Source of the DNA: Hoyosella rhizosphaerae
Lineage (GTDB): Bacteria; Actinomycetota; Actinomycetes; Mycobacteriales; Mycobacteriaceae
Length of the DNA: 64,000 nucleotides
Reading direction: 5' to 3'
Assembly (NCBI RefSeq): GCF_014643175.1
Contig: NZ_BMJH01000003.1
Span: forward strand, 372,001 to 436,000
Position numbers and translations under genes: made by a program. Shown one piece after another: positions 38,358 through 49,447 of this stretch. The notes below the pieces were generated by a model. That model saw only the letters and a program-made list of their open reading frames with translations. It was not told the origin of the DNA and searched no databases. Position 1 is the stretch's first letter, and the number at the start of each line of letters is the position of its first letter.

Positions 38358-38400
38358 CTGGGCGGTTGCGCAGGGATTTCACCCTTTTGCAACCGCCCAG
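38358..38400. terminator. Terminator after DUF2771, shared with cold-shock gene side
   Basis: Arms CTGGGCGGTTGC and GCAACCGCCCAG pair perfectly, 12 bp each, with an inner pyrimidine-rich loop. It stands between convergent stops at 38352 and 38441. Confidence 0.75.
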
Positions 38401-38440
38401 CTTCTGTAGTTTTGGACGTGAAAACCGTCTCGTTGAGAAC

Positions 38441-38851
38441 CTACGCGTCTAGCTCGCGGGCTACCGCGCGCATGGCTTCAGCGATCCTTTGTGACGCCTT
38501 GCGATCTGGGTGGCGCCCTTTCGAAAGGGTGGGCTGAACCGACGCTTCGAGCAGTTTGATCATGTCTTCGATCATGCTGTGTAGCTCTTCTGGTTCACGC
38601 TGCTTCACGGGTGCTTCCTTCTTGGCAGCACCGACACGAACTGATGGTGGCGGTTCGAGAACCTTCACACTGAGCGCTTGCGGGCCACGGCGACCAACGG
38701 CCATGCCGAACTCCACTCGCTGGCCCGCCTTCAGCGTCTCCACACCCTCAGGTAGGGCCGAGGCACGGACGTGCACGTCCTCGCCATCATCCTGCGAAAG
38801 GAAACCAAATCCCTTTTCCGCGTCGAACCACTTAACCCGGCCGGTTGGCAC
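38441..38851 (-). CDS. cspB: Cold-shock domain protein with C-terminal extension
   Basis: A 136-residue protein. The cold-shock domain spans residues 1-66 with [18 protein letters not shown] (RNP1 KGFGF intact) and an altered RNP2 (DVHVRAS where VFVH is usual). A basic linker and a helical extension ([17 protein letters not shown]) follow, as in the Rv0871-type CspB of mycobacteria. It binds single-stranded nucleic acid. GTG start. Confidence 0.88.
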   Translation of the reverse strand: MPTGRVKWFDAEKGFGFLSQDDGEDVHVRASALPEGVETLKAGQRVEFGMAVGRRGPQALSVKVLEPPPSVRVGAAKKEAPVKQREPEELHSMIEDMIKLLEASVQPTLSKGRHPDRKASQRIAEAMRAVARELDA

Positions 38852-39030
38852 TGTGTCACCCGCTCATCACTCGATCAAATCCCATCGCCGCACATGGACA
38901 TGCACGACGACGCACCCCGCGGTGACGGGATGCGTACTGACACATGGTAGCGCTTCCCACGCAATCGATGCATTCCACTTATTTGTAGCGTCAGGGGTGC
39001 GCGCTCACTGTCGATATTCGCTCGGCTCCG

Positions 39031-39300
39031 GTGTCGGGTACTTTGTCTGTTGTGGGAAATGAATTTGGACGTCGCACCCGGCACCGTGTGATTGAGTCAC
39101 GTGCCGAAACCATCGCTATGCGCATTGGCGCTGTGCTTTTCATTCTCGGAGTCGTGGCGCTGGTCGCGCTCTTTGTGGTGCATATAACGGGTGGAGATCC
39201 TGTACTTGCTCTGTACCTCGGGAGCATGCTGAGCCCGCTTGGCCTTACTGTTGCGTTCTTCACCACGGTGTTCAGCGGCAGCCGAAGTAAGGTTCGCTGA
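39031..39300 (+). CDS. Small membrane protein
   Basis: An 89-residue protein (or 82 from GTG at 39052) with two hydrophobic segments: IGAVLFILGVVALVALFVVH and LALYLGSMLSPLGLTVAFFT. Family not recognised. Its TGA overlaps the ATG of the YccF gene, so the two are coupled. Confidence 0.65.
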   Translation: MSGTLSVVGNEFGRRTRHRVIESRAETIAMRIGAVLFILGVVALVALFVVHITGGDPVLALYLGSMLSPLGLTVAFFTTVFSGSRSKVR

Positions 39301-39758
39301 TGCTTCGGCTCTTGTTGAACATCATCTGGTTGGTGTTCGGCGGAATCTGGTTGGCTCTGGGGTACATGATCGCCGGAATTATCTGCTTCATCCTGATCAT
39401 CACCATCCCGTTCGGTATTGCTGCATTCCGCATTGCGATTTACGCCTTGTGGCCCTTTGGCTCCACGGTCATTAACCGGCCTACGTCAGGGGTCCCTAGC
39501 CTCATCGGCAACGTCATTTGGTTGCTTGTGGCTGGGATTTGGTTGGCTATCGGCCACCTCATCACCGCCGTGTTGCAGGCAATCACCATTATTGGCATTC
39601 CCCTCGCGATCGGGAACGTGAAGATGATTCCGATTTCGTTGATGCCGCTAGGCAAGCAGATTGTGCCCGTTGATCGTCCGCAGTACCCACACGCGGGGCC
39701 TCTCCCCCAGTATGGTCCGCCCAACCCGCAGTATGGCGCCCACCACTACCCTCGCTGA
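39300..39758 (+). CDS. YccF-domain membrane protein
   Basis: A 152-residue protein with two YccF repeats: LLLNIIWLVFGGIWLALGY with IPFGIAAFRIA, then VIWLLVAGIWLAIGHLI and IPLAIGNVKM. Four membrane segments and a Pro/Tyr-rich tail. Function unknown; Rv0870c is the positional equivalent. Confidence 0.85.
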   Translation: MLRLLLNIIWLVFGGIWLALGYMIAGIICFILIITIPFGIAAFRIAIYALWPFGSTVINRPTSGVPSLIGNVIWLLVAGIWLAIGHLITAVLQAITIIGIPLAIGNVKMIPISLMPLGKQIVPVDRPQYPHAGPLPQYGPPNPQYGAHHYPR

Positions 39759-39835
39759 TCTCACCGTGGCTGTGGCGCCGGGGTGAGTTCAAGAAAATGT
39801 GCTGATAATTCTGTCCGAGTACGCTGGGCAGTGTT

Positions 39836-40936
39836 ATGACAATCGTTGGCTTGGGCATTCCCCTACCGTCTCGCTCGCCCCAGCGGCCCAGCGATGGTGT
39901 TTCTTCTGCGCCACAGACTGGTCCGCTGTTGGATAGTCATGGGCGAATTGCACGGGATCTCAGAGTGTCGCTGACTGATCGGTGCAACCTGCGCTGCACC
40001 TATTGCATGCCTGCGGACGGGCTCGACTGGTTACCCGCAGACGAGAAGCTTTCACTTGACGAGTTACAACGCTTGTTGCGGATCGCGGTGACAGAACTCG
40101 GTATCACGGAGATTCGTTTTACTGGTGGCGAGCCACTTCTGTATGCGCGGATCATTGATCTCGTTCGATTTACGGCTGGTTTACAGCCGCGGCCTGAGGT
40201 TTCGTTGACCACAAATGCGTTGGGTCTTGCGAGGAAAGCGTTCGCGTTGAAGGACGCGGGTCTTGATCGGGTCAACGTGTCGCTTGACACGGTCGATGCT
40301 CGACACTTTCATGCTTTGACGCGCCGCGATCGCCTTGACGATGTGTTGGTGGGGCTTGCCGCCGCACACGAGGCCGGTTTGACGCCAGTGAAGGTCAACG
40401 CCGTGTTGCAGCCGGGAATCAACGACAGCGATGCCGCAGACTTATTGTCGTTTTGCCTCGACCATGGATACGAGTTGCGCTTCATCGAGCAGATGCCTCT
40501 TGATGCGAGTCATACGTGGCAACGCGAAACCTTCGTCACTGCCGACGACATTCTCACATCACTTTCTGGGCGGTTTTCTCTCACGCCCCATCCTGAACAT
40601 CGCGGCGCAGCGCCTGCCGAGCGTTTTCTCGTCAATGGCGGCCCTGAGTCTGTCGGGATCATTGCGTCGGTTACGCGGCCATTCTGCGGTGACTGCGACC
40701 GGACACGGCTGACTGCTGACGGGCAAGTGCGGAGTTGCTTGTTTTCGCATGGCGAAACGGACTTGCGCGCTTTGCTGCGTGGCACGGGCGTTTCGAAGGT
40801 TTCGGACGACGCGGCAGGCGATGCTGTACTAGCGCAAGCATGGCGGGAAGCCATGTGGGCAAAACTCCCCGGGCATGCGATCAATGATCCGGGATTTTTG
40901 CAGCCGACGAGGTCGATGAGTGCGATTGGTGGATGA
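39836..40936 (+). CDS. moaA: GTP 3',8-cyclase MoaA
   Basis: A 366-residue radical-SAM enzyme for the first step of molybdopterin synthesis. The SAM cluster is C50-X3-C54-X2-C57 in DRCNLRCTYCMP; the C-terminal cluster is CX2CX13C in FCGDCDRTRLTADG and QVRSCLF. FTGGEPLL is the SAM motif. The chain ends in a degenerate IGG (SAIGG), the C-terminal double glycine typical of MoaA. moaD overlaps its end. Confidence 0.93.
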   Translation: MTIVGLGIPLPSRSPQRPSDGVSSAPQTGPLLDSHGRIARDLRVSLTDRCNLRCTYCMPADGLDWLPADEKLSLDELQRLLRIAVTELGITEIRFTGGEPLLYARIIDLVRFTAGLQPRPEVSLTTNALGLARKAFALKDAGLDRVNVSLDTVDARHFHALTRRDRLDDVLVGLAAAHEAGLTPVKVNAVLQPGINDSDAADLLSFCLDHGYELRFIEQMPLDASHTWQRETFVTADDILTSLSGRFSLTPHPEHRGAAPAERFLVNGGPESVGIIASVTRPFCGDCDRTRLTADGQVRSCLFSHGETDLRALLRGTGVSKVSDDAAGDAVLAQAWREAMWAKLPGHAINDPGFLQPTRSMSAIGG

Positions 40937-41186
40937 CGTGACTGTGACGGTACGGTTTTTTGCTGCTGCATGCCGGGCAGCTGGTGCCGCTGAAGAATTG
41001 GTGACGGTTTCCGAGGGCACACTCTTGGGCGAGCTGGTTGATTCCCTGTCCGTGCGAAGCGACGAGTTGAGCCGGGTGCTGTCTCGGTGCCAGTTCTTGG
41101 TTGACGAAGAGGCTGTGTCGAACCACGATGTCGTTTTGCGTCCCGGGTGCACCGTTGATGCTTTGCCCCCATTCGCTGGCGGCTAA
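40920..41186 (+). CDS. moaD: MoaD/ThiS-type sulfur carrier
   Basis: An 88-residue ubiquitin-like protein with the C-terminal FAGG needed for thiocarboxylation; molybdopterin synthase small subunit. GTG at 40920 overlaps moaA by 17 bp; a GTG at 40938 is an alternative just past the moaA stop. Its partner MoaE is encoded across the rpf gene on the other strand. Confidence 0.88.
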   Translation: MRLVDDVTVTVRFFAAACRAAGAAEELVTVSEGTLLGELVDSLSVRSDELSRVLSRCQFLVDEEAVSNHDVVLRPGCTVDALPPFAGG

Positions 41187-42181
<995 letters not shown>

Positions 42182-42192
42182 GACCTCAGCTT

Positions 42193-42231
42193 AAAAATGT
42201 CCCCTTGCCTCGAAGGCAAGGGGACATTTTT
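42193..42231 (+). terminator. rpf terminator
   Basis: A textbook hairpin: AAAAATGTCCCCTTGCCT, three-base loop, and its exact complement ending in five T, 12 bp after the rpf stop. Confidence 0.9.
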
Positions 42232-42298
42232 GTGAAGTTTTGTCGCCAGCCAACTACGTGCAAATTCAGCACGGTCGACCGGACGCGGTCACACTTCG

Positions 42299-42736
42299 TC
42301 AGGCGGAATTGACCCATTCATCTGTGCCGTCCGCGAATACTTGACGCTTCCACACAGGGAGCTGCGCCTTAATCTGCTCTACCAATTCTGCGCATGTAGC
42401 AAAGGCCTCTGCGCGGTGATCCGCAGCAACAGCGCACACCAGGGCCGCATCACCTATCCGCAACTGCCCTACGCGGTGACTCACGGCGATTGCGCGCACC
42501 CCCACGGCGGCGGAGGCAACCTCTGACGCAACCTTCTCGACAACTGATGCCGCTGTGGGATGCGCGGAGTAGTCGAGTTCTGACACCGACCGCCCACCAT
42601 CGTGGTTTCGCACCACTCCGGCGAAGGTGACAACTGCGCCAGCACCAGCGTGCGCCACGAGCTCTTCGTGCTCGGCGACGTCGAGGACTTCCTCGGTTAC
42701 CGCAGCGCGCATCACTTTCGGACTCTGGTCACTCAT
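42299..42736 (-). CDS. moaE: Molybdopterin synthase large subunit MoaE
   Basis: A 145-residue protein with [35 protein letters not shown] and the C-terminal [18 protein letters not shown], which carries the catalytic Lys. It joins MoaD to insert sulfur into cyclic pyranopterin. ATG at 42736 overlaps the mog stop by 8 bp; third gene of moaC-mog-moaE. Confidence 0.93.
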   Translation of the reverse strand: MSDQSPKVMRAAVTEEVLDVAEHEELVAHAGAGAVVTFAGVVRNHDGGRSVSELDYSAHPTAASVVEKVASEVASAAVGVRAIAVSHRVGQLRIGDAALVCAVAADHRAEAFATCAELVEQIKAQLPVWKRQVFADGTDEWVNSA

Positions 42737-43202
42737 GGCCGCCACCCCCGTTGATTTGATCAAGTGCGTGTTCGAGCACGGTGTCGAGCACAGCCAGTCC
42801 GTCCTTCACACCGCCGCGTGACCCTGGCAGATTAACGATCAGCGTCCGCCCCACCACTCCTGCGATGCCGCGAGACAACATTGCGGTGGGCACTCTATCT
42901 ATTGCACTACTGCGGAATGTTTCCGCGATTCCAGGGATCTGGTAGTCGACGATTGCGGCGGTGTGCTGAGGCGTGACGTCGGTGGGACTGAGTCCAGTGC
43001 CCCCGGTGGTGAGGATGACCCCACAACCGCCGCTCACGGCTGACCGCAACGCTTCGCCTACCGCGTCACCATCTGGCACCACCACGGGATCGTCGACGGC
43101 AAATCCGCGCCCACGAAGCCATTCGACAATGACGGGGCCTGTGCGGTCTGTATAGGTTCCATCTGAGGCGCGGGTGGAGGCGACAATGACGCACGCTTTC
43201 AC
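42729..43202 (-). CDS. mog: Molybdopterin adenylyltransferase-like Mog
   Basis: A 157-residue MoaB/Mog-family protein with [11 protein letters not shown], the MPT-binding [15 protein letters not shown] and [10 protein letters not shown]. It binds or adenylates molybdopterin. GTG at 43202 overlaps the moaC stop as GTGA; the longer start at 43214 would overlap by 16 bp and is less likely. Confidence 0.9.
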   Translation of the reverse strand: MKACVIVASTRASDGTYTDRTGPVIVEWLRGRGFAVDDPVVVPDGDAVGEALRSAVSGGCGVILTTGGTGLSPTDVTPQHTAAIVDYQIPGIAETFRSSAIDRVPTAMLSRGIAGVVGRTLIVNLPGSRGGVKDGLAVLDTVLEHALDQINGGGGHE

Positions 43203-43702
43203 GCTTGTTCCCACTTTCCGGTCTTTCCACCGTCTTTACTGGTGACGCGAATGTTCGTCATGCTCGCCCCTGGGTCCACAGCTTTGACCATGTCGTGCAA
43301 CGTAAGCCCCGTGACAGCTACTGCTGTGAGGGCTTCCATTTCTGCGCCGGTCTTGCCGGTGGTGGCGATTCGCGCCGTGACGTCAATGTGGGAACTGCCG
43401 AGCACCAATTCGACGGAGACGCTAGTCAGGGCGAGAGGGTGGCACAGTGGAATAAGGTCCGGGGTGCGCTTCGCTGCCATAATCCCAGCGATACGCGCCG
43501 TGGCGAGCGCGTCACCTTTGGGTAACCCGTCGCTGGCGAGCAGTGCGAGAACTTCAGCGGTGGTCTGGAATGTTCCTTGGGCGACGGCTACGCGCTTGGT
43601 GATCGCTTTGTCACTGATGTCGACCATATGCGCAGATCCCCGATTGTCGAGGTGCGTCAATCGGGGTTCTACGGGATCTGTGTTGGAATTTTGGCTATTC
43701 AC
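43199..43702 (-). CDS. moaC: Cyclic pyranopterin monophosphate synthase MoaC
   Basis: A 167-residue enzyme acting after MoaA. Conserved segments are THLDNRGSAHMVDISDK, LIPLCHPLALTSVSV and the active site TGKTGAEMEALTAVAVTGL. It heads the minus-strand moaC-mog-moaE operon; a small conserved gene ends 6 bp upstream. Confidence 0.93.
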   Translation of the reverse strand: MNSQNSNTDPVEPRLTHLDNRGSAHMVDISDKAITKRVAVAQGTFQTTAEVLALLASDGLPKGDALATARIAGIMAAKRTPDLIPLCHPLALTSVSVELVLGSSHIDVTARIATTGKTGAEMEALTAVAVTGLTLHDMVKAVDPGASMTNIRVTSKDGGKTGKWEQA

Positions 43703-43708
43703 TGCTTG

Positions 43709-43891
43709 TCAGCGGTTTACCGCCGTGTACGGGTGGATGTAATGGAGTTTGTCCGCTGGCAACGGGAAAGTCGTTTCCCCAAAGGGCGAAAGCGCGCCTG
43801 CGGAATCCGATGCAAGCTCGGTCACGGCGTGCTCGCCCTCCGCAAGTACGGGCCAGCCTGGATCAACATATGCGTTCTTCTTGTCAGCCAC
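43709..43891 (-). CDS. Small conserved protein (Rv0863 position)
   Basis: A 60-residue protein, [20 protein letters not shown] to the end, without membrane segments. It lies between moaC and the helicase-associated gene, as the short Rv0863 does. GTG at 43891 is preferred: the open frame further upstream crosses the divergent gene's start. Function unknown. Confidence 0.65.
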   Translation of the reverse strand: MADKKNAYVDPGWPVLAEGEHAVTELASDSAGALSPFGETTFPLPADKLHYIHPYTAVNR

Positions 43892-43970
43892 ACGTCTATT
43901 TTGACAGGTTAAGTCGACGGGTGTGTAGGCAAGGTGCCTGTTTGGTACGCAAAGGTCTCTAGGCTGGTAA

Positions 43971-46268
43971 GTGATGAAGCGGCAAAATGCGGACGGAAAC
44001 ACCTTTGACCAGTGGCTGATGGGTTTAAGTGACAATCAACTAGTGACGTTGTTGTCACTGCGACCCGATGTCGCAGTGCCTCCACCGCTCAATGTGGCGG
44101 TGTTATGTGACCGGGTTCGGCTCCGAGCCTCGGTTCAGCGCGCGATGGATGAAGCTGACTATTTCGTGTTGTCAGTGGTGGAAGCTTTTTCTCTCGCTGG
44201 CGCTGAGAAGGCACCAGTTACACCCGACGCTGCGTGGCAGATTATTCGCCAAGCAGGCTTAGCGGGCGATGCAACCACGGCTCTGGGCTTCGATGAGCGC
44301 GTCGAGTGGCTGCGCCAACGCGGATTGTTGTGGGGTGGCAAAGAAGTTCGATTGCTGCCGGAGGTTTCGGAATGCGTGCCGTGGCGCGTGGGCCGTATGC
44401 GGCAACTAAACGCAGTAGTTCCCGTTGCTGACGTTGCGCAGAGGATGGCCGAACTTTCGGAGGCCCAACGCCAAGTGATTGACACCTTGGCGCATGGCAA
44501 TCCCGTGGGTTCGACCCGCGATGCGGCCCTCGACGCTCCACTTGATCGACCAATTCCGCAACTGATCTCTTGGGGCTTGCTGGTGCGGGTCAACGAACAG
44601 ACGGTGGAATTGCCGCACCATGTAGGCCAATGGGTGCGGGGCGACGCAATGGTAGATCCGCATTCGTTGACTGCCCCTCCCCTCGGTTTGGCCGCGGAGG
44701 AAGCAGCAGGGGTGAGCGCGAAACTCGTCGACAGCACTGCCGCTGGCGAGGCATTGGAGTTTTTGCGAGACGCAGCGTCGGTAGTTAAGGTTCTCGGCGC
44801 AACACCGGCACAGGGCCTTCGCACCGGCGGTGTCGGCGTGCGCGAGGTACGCCGCATCGCCAAGCAAGCTGGGTTGACCGAGGAACGCACAGGTTTTGTG
44901 CTGGAAGTTCTCGCCGAAACCGGGCTGGTTGCTAGCGCACCTGATTCATCGGGGTCGTCGTTGATGTGGGCGCCTTCTGATGCTGTGGACGGCTGGCTGC
45001 GCGCCGATGCCGCGCATAGGTGGTCCGTGGTGGCGCAAGCCTGGTGGGCAATGCCCCGACGGTCGTGGCTCATTGGGTTGCGCGACAGGGACGACAAACC
45101 GGCGTCGGCGTTGTCCCGAGAATTGGTCTCCCCAGGTGTGGTGCAGGACCGGCAGACCGTGGTTGGCGCTGTGGCCGACGGCCACGGAGCCAATGCGCGC
45201 GACGTGCAGGCATGGTTGTTGTGGCACCGCCCGCGGACGTCGCGCCGCTTTGGCGCACTTGCTGTGCGGTCAATTCTTGCTGAAGCGCAGGCACTTGGCG
45301 TGGTTGCTCAGGGTTCCTTGTCGACAACCGCGGTGTCGGCGCCGGGACGAGCGTTGCTCAGGGGTGACGACATCACCTCATTGTCGTCAGCGATGGAGAA
45401 GGCGTTGCCTGCACCGCTGGACTACGTTCTTGTACAAGCGGACCTGACCGTGATTGCCCCTGGCCCCCTACAGCAGTCACTGCAGGAACAGATGGTGTTG
45501 GTCGCGGATGTCGAGTCGGCTGGGGCAGCGACGGTGTATCGGGTGACAGAACGCAGCGTGCTGCGCGCACTTGATGCAGGAATGTCCGCGGCGGGGTTGC
45601 ACACCTTGTTCAGTAAGCGGTCACGTACCCCCATTCCTCAAGCATTGACGTATCTGATCGACGACATGGCGCGGCGGCATGGCCGGTTGCGGGTTGGAAT
45701 GGCGACTACGTTTATTCGCTGTGACGATCCGGCGATGCTCAGTGAGGTACTGGCCTCGGCGGTGGCTGACGAATTGGGGTTGCGCGCGTTGGCGCCTACC
45801 GTGGCGGTGTCTCAGGCTCCGCTGTCGGACTTGCTGGATAGCCTGCGGTCGGCGGGGTTCAACCCTGCTGGCGAGGACGTGCGCGGCGCAATCGTCGACA
45901 TGCGCCCTCGTGGTGTCCGGTTTCCGGAGCGCCGCAGGGAGCAACCGTTTCCGGTGGCACGGTTTGTTTCGCCTTCCGACGAGCAGTTGGCGGGCTTGGT
46001 GCGCAACCTCCGGGAAATCGGATCGGCACCGTCGAAAACTGGTGCCAATGCGAGCATGACGGAAACAATGTCGACGTTGCAGTTGGCAGCAATGCACCGC
46101 TCTCGCGTGACGATTGGGTATGTCGACGCCCAAGGTGTGGCTGGGTTGCGCAGTGTGGAGCCGCTCGCTGTGGTGGGTGGCCAGTTGGAGGCTTTCGACC
46201 CGGCTGTTGGGGTGGTGCGCCGGTACCCTGTTCACCGGATTAGTTCGGTAAACGTGCATGTTGACTGA
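43971..46268 (+). CDS. XPB/Ssl2-like helicase-associated protein
   Basis: A 765-residue protein with the helicase XPB/Ssl2 N-terminal-type domain of actinobacteria (Rv0862c family). It has an [20 protein letters not shown] start, winged-helix-like central repeats and a C-terminal WYL-like sensory end ([34 protein letters not shown]). No Walker motifs, so it is not itself an ATPase. Directly upstream of the XPB helicase, 33-53 bp apart; a partner role is inferred. GTG at 43971 or ATG at 43974. Confidence 0.85.
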   Translation: MMKRQNADGNTFDQWLMGLSDNQLVTLLSLRPDVAVPPPLNVAVLCDRVRLRASVQRAMDEADYFVLSVVEAFSLAGAEKAPVTPDAAWQIIRQAGLAGDATTALGFDERVEWLRQRGLLWGGKEVRLLPEVSECVPWRVGRMRQLNAVVPVADVAQRMAELSEAQRQVIDTLAHGNPVGSTRDAALDAPLDRPIPQLISWGLLVRVNEQTVELPHHVGQWVRGDAMVDPHSLTAPPLGLAAEEAAGVSAKLVDSTAAGEALEFLRDAASVVKVLGATPAQGLRTGGVGVREVRRIAKQAGLTEERTGFVLEVLAETGLVASAPDSSGSSLMWAPSDAVDGWLRADAAHRWSVVAQAWWAMPRRSWLIGLRDRDDKPASALSRELVSPGVVQDRQTVVGAVADGHGANARDVQAWLLWHRPRTSRRFGALAVRSILAEAQALGVVAQGSLSTTAVSAPGRALLRGDDITSLSSAMEKALPAPLDYVLVQADLTVIAPGPLQQSLQEQMVLVADVESAGAATVYRVTERSVLRALDAGMSAAGLHTLFSKRSRTPIPQALTYLIDDMARRHGRLRVGMATTFIRCDDPAMLSEVLASAVADELGLRALAPTVAVSQAPLSDLLDSLRSAGFNPAGEDVRGAIVDMRPRGVRFPERRREQPFPVARFVSPSDEQLAGLVRNLREIGSAPSKTGANASMTETMSTLQLAAMHRSRVTIGYVDAQGVAGLRSVEPLAVVGGQLEAFDPAVGVVRRYPVHRISSVNVHVD

Positions 46269-46321
46269 TTTCCTGGACAATTGAGGTTCTGTCCGCGTTT
46301 GTGAGTGTGAGGGAGTTCTGT

Positions 46322-47992
46322 GTGTCTGACGGTCCGTTGATCGTGCAGTCGGATAAGACGCTGCTATTAGAGATTGATCACGAGTTGTCGCAGGCTGCCC
46401 GTTCGGCGATCGCCCCGTTTGCTGAGCTTGAACGAGCTCCCGAGCACGTGCATACCTACCGGATCACTCCGTTGGCGTTGTGGAATGCGCGGGCCGCTGG
46501 TCACGATGCGGAGCAAGTTGTTGACGCGTTGGTGAGTTTTTCCCGCTACCCGGTGCCACAACCGCTGCTTGTAGACATTGTCGACACGATGGCACGCTAC
46601 GGCAGATTGCAGTTGGTGAAGAACCCGGCGCACGGTTTGACGCTGGTAAGCCTGGATCGCGCCGTGCTCACTGAGGTGATGCGCAACAAGAAGATCGCCC
46701 CAATGCTGGGCGCCATGGTGGGTGACGACACCGTCATTGTTCATCCATCCGAGCGCGGGCGACTGAAGCAAATGTTGCTGAAAGTTGGCTGGCCCGCGGA
46801 GGACTTTGCGGGTTACGTCGACGGCGAGGCGCACGAGATCCGGTTGGACACCGCCGCAGGGTGGCATTTGCGTGACTACCAGCAGATGGCCGCCGATTCA
46901 TTTTGGGATGGCGGATCCGGCGTTGTGGTGCTGCCCTGCGGTTCAGGCAAAACGATCGTTGGTGCTGCTGCGATGGCCCGCGCACAGGCCACCACTCTGA
47001 TTTTGGTGACGAATACCGTCTCGGGTCGGCAGTGGAAGCGGGAACTTATCGCTCGCACGTCGCTTACTGAGGAAGAAATTGGCGAATATTCGGGGGAAAA
47101 GAAAGAGATCCGCCCCGTCACTATTGCTACGTACCAGGTGATCACCCGCCGCACTAAAGGCGAGTACAAGCACCTGGAGCTGTTTGACTCTAGGGATTGG
47201 GGTTTGGTGATTTACGACGAAGTGCACCTTCTCCCGGCCCCAGTGTTTCGCATGACGGCTGATTTACAGTCGCGCCGACGGCTCGGACTCACCGCGACGC
47301 TAGTTCGTGAGGACGGCCGCGAAGGTGACGTGTTCTCGCTCATCGGGCCCAAGCGATATGACGCGCCGTGGAAAGACATTGAGGCGCAGGGGTGGATTGC
47401 GCCCGCTGACTGCGTGGAGGTTCGGGTCACTCTTACTGAAGCTGAACGCATGGCGTATGCGGTGGCGGAACCTGAGGAGCGTTACAAACTGTGTTCCACT
47501 GCGCGCACCAAGGTCGCGGTGGTGAAGTCCATCTTGGCGCGGCACGAGGGAGCGCAGACGCTCATTATCGGCGCATATCTGGACCAGTTGGAGGAACTCG
47601 GGGCCGAACTCGATGCCCCGGTCATTCAAGGCTCCACCCGCAACAAAGAGCGGGAATCTTTGTTCGACGCGTTTAGGCGCGGCGAGATTTCCACCCTGGT
47701 AGTGAGCAAGGTGGCAAACTTCTCCATCGACCTACCTGAGGCGTCCGTGGCGGTGCAGGTGTCTGGCACTTTTGGTTCGCGGCAGGAAGAAGCCCAGCGA
47801 CTCGGCCGCCTACTGAGGCCGAAGAAGGATCGCACGCAGGCGCATTTCTATTCCGTAGTGTCGCGGGACACACTAGATACCGAGTATGCGGCGCACCGGC
47901 AGCGTTTCCTGGCTGAACAAGGGTATGCGTACCGGATTGTGGATGCCGATGATCTGCTCGGCCCCGCACTAGGTGACGTGGCACAACCGTAG
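46322..47992 (+). CDS. ercc3: DNA repair helicase XPB
   Basis: A 556-residue superfamily 2 helicase. N-terminal damage-recognition region, then Walker A LPCGSGKTIVGAA, DEVH box VIYDEVHLLPAP, motif III LTATLVREDGRE (the RED motif of XPB) and motif VI QRLGRLLRPK. It unwinds DNA 3' to 5' and anneals strands; role in repair by homology. GTG at 46322 with a GGGAG site gives SDGPLIVQSDKTLLLEID, the mycobacterial XPB N-terminus. Confidence 0.93.
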   Translation: MSDGPLIVQSDKTLLLEIDHELSQAARSAIAPFAELERAPEHVHTYRITPLALWNARAAGHDAEQVVDALVSFSRYPVPQPLLVDIVDTMARYGRLQLVKNPAHGLTLVSLDRAVLTEVMRNKKIAPMLGAMVGDDTVIVHPSERGRLKQMLLKVGWPAEDFAGYVDGEAHEIRLDTAAGWHLRDYQQMAADSFWDGGSGVVVLPCGSGKTIVGAAAMARAQATTLILVTNTVSGRQWKRELIARTSLTEEEIGEYSGEKKEIRPVTIATYQVITRRTKGEYKHLELFDSRDWGLVIYDEVHLLPAPVFRMTADLQSRRRLGLTATLVREDGREGDVFSLIGPKRYDAPWKDIEAQGWIAPADCVEVRVTLTEAERMAYAVAEPEERYKLCSTARTKVAVVKSILARHEGAQTLIIGAYLDQLEELGAELDAPVIQGSTRNKERESLFDAFRRGEISTLVVSKVANFSIDLPEASVAVQVSGTFGSRQEEAQRLGRLLRPKKDRTQAHFYSVVSRDTLDTEYAAHRQRFLAEQGYAYRIVDADDLLGPALGDVAQP

Positions 47993-48005
47993 TTAGTCTG
48001 ATTGT

Positions 48006-48662
48006 GTGCGAACACTTGATTTTCTAGTTGACATCCCTCATGCCCGCCGAGTGAACGAGATGCTCGCCGATCTGCGACGAGTTCAGGTATCCGCAGGCAT
48101 TTTTGCTGCCGTCTTTGTTGGCGCCGCGATTGGGTTATTCGTCGTTGGCGAAACATGGGCCATCGTGTTGGCCGTGGTGCTGCTTCTCGCCGCTGCGGGT
48201 TGCGTCTACGCGGGCATCATGGCGCCGCGTAGAGCAGCTGATCTGCACAGCATGTACAGCGAACACGAACTTGTTCCGGCTGTGGTTGCTGCGGTGCGCC
48301 CTCGGGGTGTGACCCTGCTGGCGTTGGTAAATCTGACTCGAGATCGGTCGCAGCCCGCCACCTGGGCGTTGGTTGCGTCGCGGGTGCAGAACCTTCCCGG
48401 CCACAGGCGCAAGGTGGGCGAGCGGGTTCCTTGCGTCGCGGTGACGAGCGCATCGAAGCAGTCGGCCCTGTGGCAGCAGGTTCGCCCCGTGCCCATTGCC
48501 TGGGGTGCCCGTGATGAAGATGTTCTTAGCCGCGCGATCCGCGCAATTCGCCACGTCGAGTGGGATTTGCTTTCTAAGAGCATTAAACGCACCGAGGAAG
48601 CCGAGCAATCACGCCAGTACCCCATTCTGAAGCCGAAAGAATTGCCCCCAGAACTTCGGTAA
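48006..48662 (+). CDS. DUF3239-like membrane protein
   Basis: A 218-residue protein with two adjacent membrane helices (residues 29-47 and 50-70) and a cytoplasmic domain with VRPRGVTLLALVNLTRD and RVQNLPGHRRKVGERVPCVAV. It resembles the DUF3239 family known from Corynebacterium. Start GTG, 13 bp after XPB. It opens the stretch not present in the mycobacterial order. Function unknown. Confidence 0.7.
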   Translation: MRTLDFLVDIPHARRVNEMLADLRRVQVSAGIFAAVFVGAAIGLFVVGETWAIVLAVVLLLAAAGCVYAGIMAPRRAADLHSMYSEHELVPAVVAAVRPRGVTLLALVNLTRDRSQPATWALVASRVQNLPGHRRKVGERVPCVAVTSASKQSALWQQVRPVPIAWGARDEDVLSRAIRAIRHVEWDLLSKSIKRTEEAEQSRQYPILKPKELPPELR

Positions 48663-49155
48663 AACGTGAATGGTTTTGTTGGCGCGTCTCAGCCCGCTTT
48701 CACACCACTGGCATTAATGTGAGACGTACATCACGCCGAGAAACTAAAAGCCGTGAGCCATATCTAAGAATGCGCATACTTTCACCTTTGCTAATCGTAA
48801 GGAATGTTTCGGAAGAATCGGCGTTATCGGACTGTCGCCGGGATGTGATCTTGTGACCGCATCCCGGCGTGCCTCGTTCTCACTTACTGGAACAGCGGTA
48901 ACCAGCAGGTTAACGCGCTTTCGGCGCTCACGTGACGTTCATCACGAGACTTTAAGTGTCACCTAAGTTAACAACAGGAAAAGCCGCAGGTAGTTCGCGT
49001 ACTTTCCCGGAAACACAATTCTTGTGCTAGGCGAAAAACATGCGTCAAATCCGTTAACAGGAAGAACGTAGGCGGCTATTCCCTTTTGTGATGGTGTAGA
49101 AATCATTCCGAGCGCTAACACCCGGCGCGGTCACTACATGAACCAAGGAGTACAC
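48663..49155. other. Regulatory gap before the porin-like gene
   Basis: About 490 bp without a coding frame I can support. It contains the CRP/GlxR-type site at 48932, a related element GTGAGACGTACATCAC at 48719-48734 with 8-bp spacing, and AT-richer runs (48980-49100). A long leader fits a strongly expressed small envelope protein. Confidence 0.6.
48932..48945. promoter_or_regulatory. CRP/GlxR-type operator upstream of the porin-like gene
   Basis: GTGA-CGTTCA-TCAC, a perfect GTGA-N6-TCAC core with CACGTGACG to the left, 210 bp upstream of the start. Same half-sites and spacing as the site before rpf. Confidence 0.5.
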
Positions 49156-49380
49156 ATGGAAATCGCAGAAATGATCGAACTGTTCGCAACCTTCTCCGGC
49201 GGCCTTGCTGACATCGGCGCATTCTTCGACGGTGTCGGTGGATTCACTTCCGGTTCAGCTGACCTTCTCGGTGGATACGAGCTCGGCTTCGGTGGAGAAG
49301 ACGGAACATTCGCAGGCGGCGAAGGCTTCCTCGGCTCGATGAACTTCTTCAGCCTTGGTGCAACACCAGCTGGCGAGTAA
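49156..49380 (+). CDS. Small acidic porin-like protein 1 (PorA/PorH type)
   Basis: A 74-residue protein without Lys, Arg, His, Cys or Trp; 11 acidic residues. N-terminal amphipathic helix (MEIAEMIELFATFSGGLADI) followed by a Gly/Phe/Ser-rich half (FGGEDGTFAGGEGFLGS). There is no signal peptide. These are the traits of the short mycomembrane channel proteins PorA/PorH of corynebacteria, which are exported without signal peptides and O-mycoloylated on Ser. Sequence identity to those is not evident, so the label rests on size, charge, context (mycoloyltransferase next door) and start: ATG preceded by AAGGAG. Confidence 0.6.
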   Translation: MEIAEMIELFATFSGGLADIGAFFDGVGGFTSGSADLLGGYELGFGGEDGTFAGGEGFLGSMNFFSLGATPAGE

Positions 49381-49399
49381 TACCTAGCTTTAACCGTGC

Positions 49400-49435
49400 G
49401 CACCCCCAGGTCGGGCTCCAGCCCCCTGGGGGTGC
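49400..49435 (+). terminator. Hairpin after porin-like gene 1
   Basis: Arms GCACCCCCAGG and CCTGGGGGTGC, 20 bp after the stop. No T run, so it may be a partial terminator. Confidence 0.6.
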
Positions 49436-49447
49436 CGCGTCTCATAT

